From the NCBI RefSeq assembly GCF_018860765.1, contig NZ_JAHKPV010000017.1:124001-188000 (forward strand): 64,000 nt of DNA, in the 5' to 3' direction. Both the position numbers and the translations under genes were made by a program. This stretch comes from Marinobacter salexigens (GTDB taxonomy: Bacteria > Pseudomonadota > Gammaproteobacteria > Pseudomonadales > Oleiphilaceae). The notes under the pieces were generated by a model. The model saw nothing but the letters and a program-made list of their open reading frames with translations, was not told the origin of the DNA and ran no database searches. Positions 61,906 through 64,000 of this stretch are shown in pieces. Numbering within the stretch: the first letter of the stretch is position 1; each line of letters opens with the position of its first letter.

Positions 61906-63438
61906 ATGACGGCTGCACCAGAGCCATCCAACCTCGATAACAGGGTCGAGCCTTTTTTTGTCGACGAAAATGCCAACTTCTTTCGCCCATTGGTGGGGCG
62001 CTATCGCGAAGTCGTGGTTTCGTGCCTTCGTGAATTGTATTCCCGGCTATACAGCTGGGATGCTGACTACAACGTGCACCTCAACCGAGAAGACGTCCTG
62101 ACCATTTTTCAAGGTGCGATAAGCCGTACAGCGATACTTGAGAGCGATCCGGATATGGATACTCCTGATGAGATAGACGACCACCTTTCTGTTCAGGATC
62201 GGGCCGCAAAAGTATTAAGAAGACTGATGGAGTGCGGATGGATCACCGATTATATGGATTCGGTGACTATGCGGAAGTCCTATCAGCTATCCCCCACAGG
62301 TAGGCGCTTTTGTGCTCCCTTTGTTCGAGATTTTGAGGAGTTACTGCCGCAAACCAAGAATACCCGAACCACCCTTTCTCTACTAAATAACTTCTATAAT
62401 TCCGTCCTGACGGACAAACCAAATCCTCAGGATCTGTTGTTCGCTGTCCATAGCTCAAGCAAGGTAGTCATTGACCTCAATAGCCTGATTGAAGAGTTGG
62501 ACGAGAAAAAGCGCTACCTCATTAAAGTCGTCAATAAAGACCTCGAAGAAGCGAAGCAAGCCGGAGACGACATCATGGGCTATGTCCGTAACCGTCTCGT
62601 CCCTGAGCTGCGAACCCGAATTAAAACCGACTCGATCGAACGGTATAAGAGTGAGATCCTCGGCATCATCGACAGGCTCCATGCCCTACCAAATGATAAG
62701 AAGGCGCTCATCGAACGAGCCCTTCGCAATGAGACATACAGAGAGCGCCTGCCTGGGAACCCAGCATCAATCCTTTTATGGGCTTTGGATACGATTGACA
62801 CCTGCCTCAATAAAGCCTGCGAACTCAAGGTTCCTGAGCTTCGACACCAAGCTGACTCTTTCATGCGCCGAATGCAGTTGCTCATAGACCACTTGACCAC
62901 CATTTCCTACGGAGAGCACGAACACGAGTCGATCTTCAAAGTAGTCAGCGAACTCAAGACTATGGCCGAAGAAGACTTCAACAGCGTCCTCGATGGCAGC
63001 CTTAATGATCTTGGGCATGTACGAATGGGGCTTATTAACCCAAGTAAGGTCAGGCTTCCGATTCAACGCGAAAAGCAGTTGATTGACGATACAGTCACGG
63101 AGCCCGTCAAGGAAACCGCTGAACAGAAGCGACAGCGATACATCCTGAATGCGCTCGAGAGACTATTCGCAGTGAATACCACCAGGATTCGGGAAAGCGC
63201 GATCAAAGAGTTAGCGAATGGGCGAAAACTCAAGGCCAGCGATGTGTTAATTGGCGATGTGGACTCTTTGCTTTTCGTGCTAAACGGTCCGGTAGTTGGC
63301 AGCATTGCCAATGAGAAGAACGACTTTATGGTGCACCCAGTTGGTCAGACTTACGAAAATCCCTACCTGATTGCCGATGATTACGAGATTGAATACGTTG
63401 GACCCGAGCTAAAGGAGTTTGAGGCGCGCCATGATTGA
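61906..63438 (+). CDS. jetA: Wadjet JetA-like, MukF-type kleisin
   Basis: The 510-aa protein has a winged-helix-like start (VEPFFVDENANFFRPLVGRYREVVVSCLRELYSRLY) and a helical body with a kleisin-like late segment (RRQRYILNALERLFAVNTT), matching the JetA (DUF5716) family. JetA is the kleisin of Wadjet SMC complexes that cleave plasmid DNA. The ATG at 61906 follows AAGGA 10 nt upstream; a GTG at 61855 is possible. Its stop overlaps the next gene by 8 nt. Confidence 0.78.
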   Translation: MTAAPEPSNLDNRVEPFFVDENANFFRPLVGRYREVVVSCLRELYSRLYSWDADYNVHLNREDVLTIFQGAISRTAILESDPDMDTPDEIDDHLSVQDRAAKVLRRLMECGWITDYMDSVTMRKSYQLSPTGRRFCAPFVRDFEELLPQTKNTRTTLSLLNNFYNSVLTDKPNPQDLLFAVHSSSKVVIDLNSLIEELDEKKRYLIKVVNKDLEEAKQAGDDIMGYVRNRLVPELRTRIKTDSIERYKSEILGIIDRLHALPNDKKALIERALRNETYRERLPGNPASILLWALDTIDTCLNKACELKVPELRHQADSFMRRMQLLIDHLTTISYGEHEHESIFKVVSELKTMAEEDFNSVLDGSLNDLGHVRMGLINPSKVRLPIQREKQLIDDTVTEPVKETAEQKRQRYILNALERLFAVNTTRIRESAIKELANGRKLKASDVLIGDVDSLLFVLNGPVVGSIANEKNDFMVHPVGQTYENPYLIADDYEIEYVGPELKEFEARHD

Positions 63439-64000
63439 CTACATAGACAAGGAATTGAAGCAGGCCAATGCCGATTTGTCCGACTTCCGGCGCATCGTCA
63501 ATCGGCTTTTGAACCACCAAGCGATCTACAGACGCCAAAGTCAAGTCGAGGGTGAGGACTACGATTTATACCTCCGGCTCGAAGCACTCGTTCGAGACTA
63601 CCTTGGTGTTTTAGGTTTCACCCTCGTTCATCATTCGAGCCAACGCTATGTGGTCTGCTACCCACCAGGAGCTGAAATTCCCGGCGTCTATAACGACGAT
63701 ACCGAGCAGCATCATTACCAGCAAACTCTTAGACGTAATGAGAAAATAATGCTCATTACGGCGCGCTACCTTTTCGAGGAGCTTCTGAGGGAAGGGAAAG
63801 TGAGCGATGAGGGCGTGGCGTTTATTGACCTGGAAAAGTTAAGCCACACCTTTGCAATGATCGCCAAGCAGCCACTGGACAAGGAAAGTGAACGCGAGGA
63901 ATTACTGAAGTTTCTGAAGCGTTTGCGTATTGCTGAATACAAAGACGCTTCTGAACCTGATGCCTATATCGGTATTAGGAGCACCATTCTTTGCTACACG
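63431..64000 (+). CDS. jetB: Wadjet JetB-like, MukE-type subunit (partial, runs off right edge)
   Basis: The open frame begins MIDYIDKELKQANADLSDFRRI and continues past 64000 without a stop, giving at least 190 residues. It has the DUF4194/MukE pattern of winged-helix domains (DYDLYLRLEALVRDYLGVLGF, EKIMLITARYLFEELLREGKVSDEG, ESEREELLKFLKRLRI). GAGG is 6 nt before the ATG and the start overlaps the jetA stop. The SMC (JetC) and nuclease (JetD) genes should follow beyond the window. Confidence 0.82.
   Translation, partial: MIDYIDKELKQANADLSDFRRIVNRLLNHQAIYRRQSQVEGEDYDLYLRLEALVRDYLGVLGFTLVHHSSQRYVVCYPPGAEIPGVYNDDTEQHHYQQTLRRNEKIMLITARYLFEELLREGKVSDEGVAFIDLEKLSHTFAMIAKQPLDKESEREELLKFLKRLRIAEYKDASEPDAYIGIRSTILCYT

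Noticed and set aside
61906..64000. MksBEF/MukBEF condensin genes instead of Wadjet
   Set aside because: The JetA-like protein (510 aa) is shorter than MksF and closer in pattern to JetA. This is not fully excluded, because the SMC and nuclease genes lie outside the window.

Overview
The window looks like a chromosomal segment of a marine gammaproteobacterium, probably Marinobacter or a close relative. This is a judgement from gene content and protein character (a LexA-controlled yebG, DabAB, TctABC with a CitA/CitB-type two-component pair, and gammaproteobacterial-type FabH and GabT); no database search was run. No rRNA, tRNA, CRISPR array or complete insertion sequence was seen.

Left part, about 1-34.4 kb: ordinary accessory metabolism in short transcription units. 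In order these are a BASS-type transporter with a GntR regulator, a Baeyer-Villiger-type monooxygenase, a LysR regulator divergent from the DabB-DabA inorganic carbon pump, yebG with a perfect LexA box, fabH, a periplasmic binding protein, a nitronate monooxygenase, gabT with a LysR regulator, a lipase-like hydrolase, an Xre-RES toxin-antitoxin pair, the tctCBA tricarboxylate transporter divergent from its sensor kinase and response regulator, an MFS exporter, a YkgJ-SelO pair, an amino-acid/urea-type binding protein, a five-gene ECF42-type sigma factor operon with YCII/VOC/DUF1428 proteins, and a LysR-RidA divergent pair.

Right part, about 34.4-64 kb: a dense defence island. A BREX type 1 operon on the minus strand runs brxA-brxB-brxC-helicase-pglX-(accessory genes)-pglZ-brxL (56826 down to 34703). 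Its most unusual feature is that pglX is cut into two ORFs: an N-terminal methyltransferase half (641 aa) and a C-terminal half (587 aa). Between them lies a 1003-aa reverse transcriptase-nitrilase fusion of the kind known from DRT type 1 (UG1-like) systems. The junctions are not debris. pglX-N overlaps the RT start by 4 nt, the RT stop overlaps the pglX-C start by 1 nt, and pglX-C overlaps a membrane-anchored coiled-coil gene by 4 nt, with strong Shine-Dalgarno sequences at both RT borders. The two PglX halves add up to about the length of a normal PglX. pglX-C also carries a G8 homopolymer that could make it phase variable. Further cargo between pglX and pglZ is a DUF262-HNH (GmrSD/BrxU-like) nuclease, a small orphan protein and a TIR-domain protein.

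Rightwards on the plus strand, divergent from brxA, come a 423-aa helix-turn-helix protein, a small membrane protein, a Rap1a/Tai-like periplasmic protein, an unrecognised protein, an MBL/beta-CASP hydrolase and then the first two genes of a Wadjet-like (JetAB, MukFE-like) system, cut by the window edge. The best candidate for an undescribed system is the pglX-N/RT-nitrilase/pglX-C/membrane-protein cassette, which joins a BREX methyltransferase to a DRT1-type reverse transcriptase in one translationally coupled unit.
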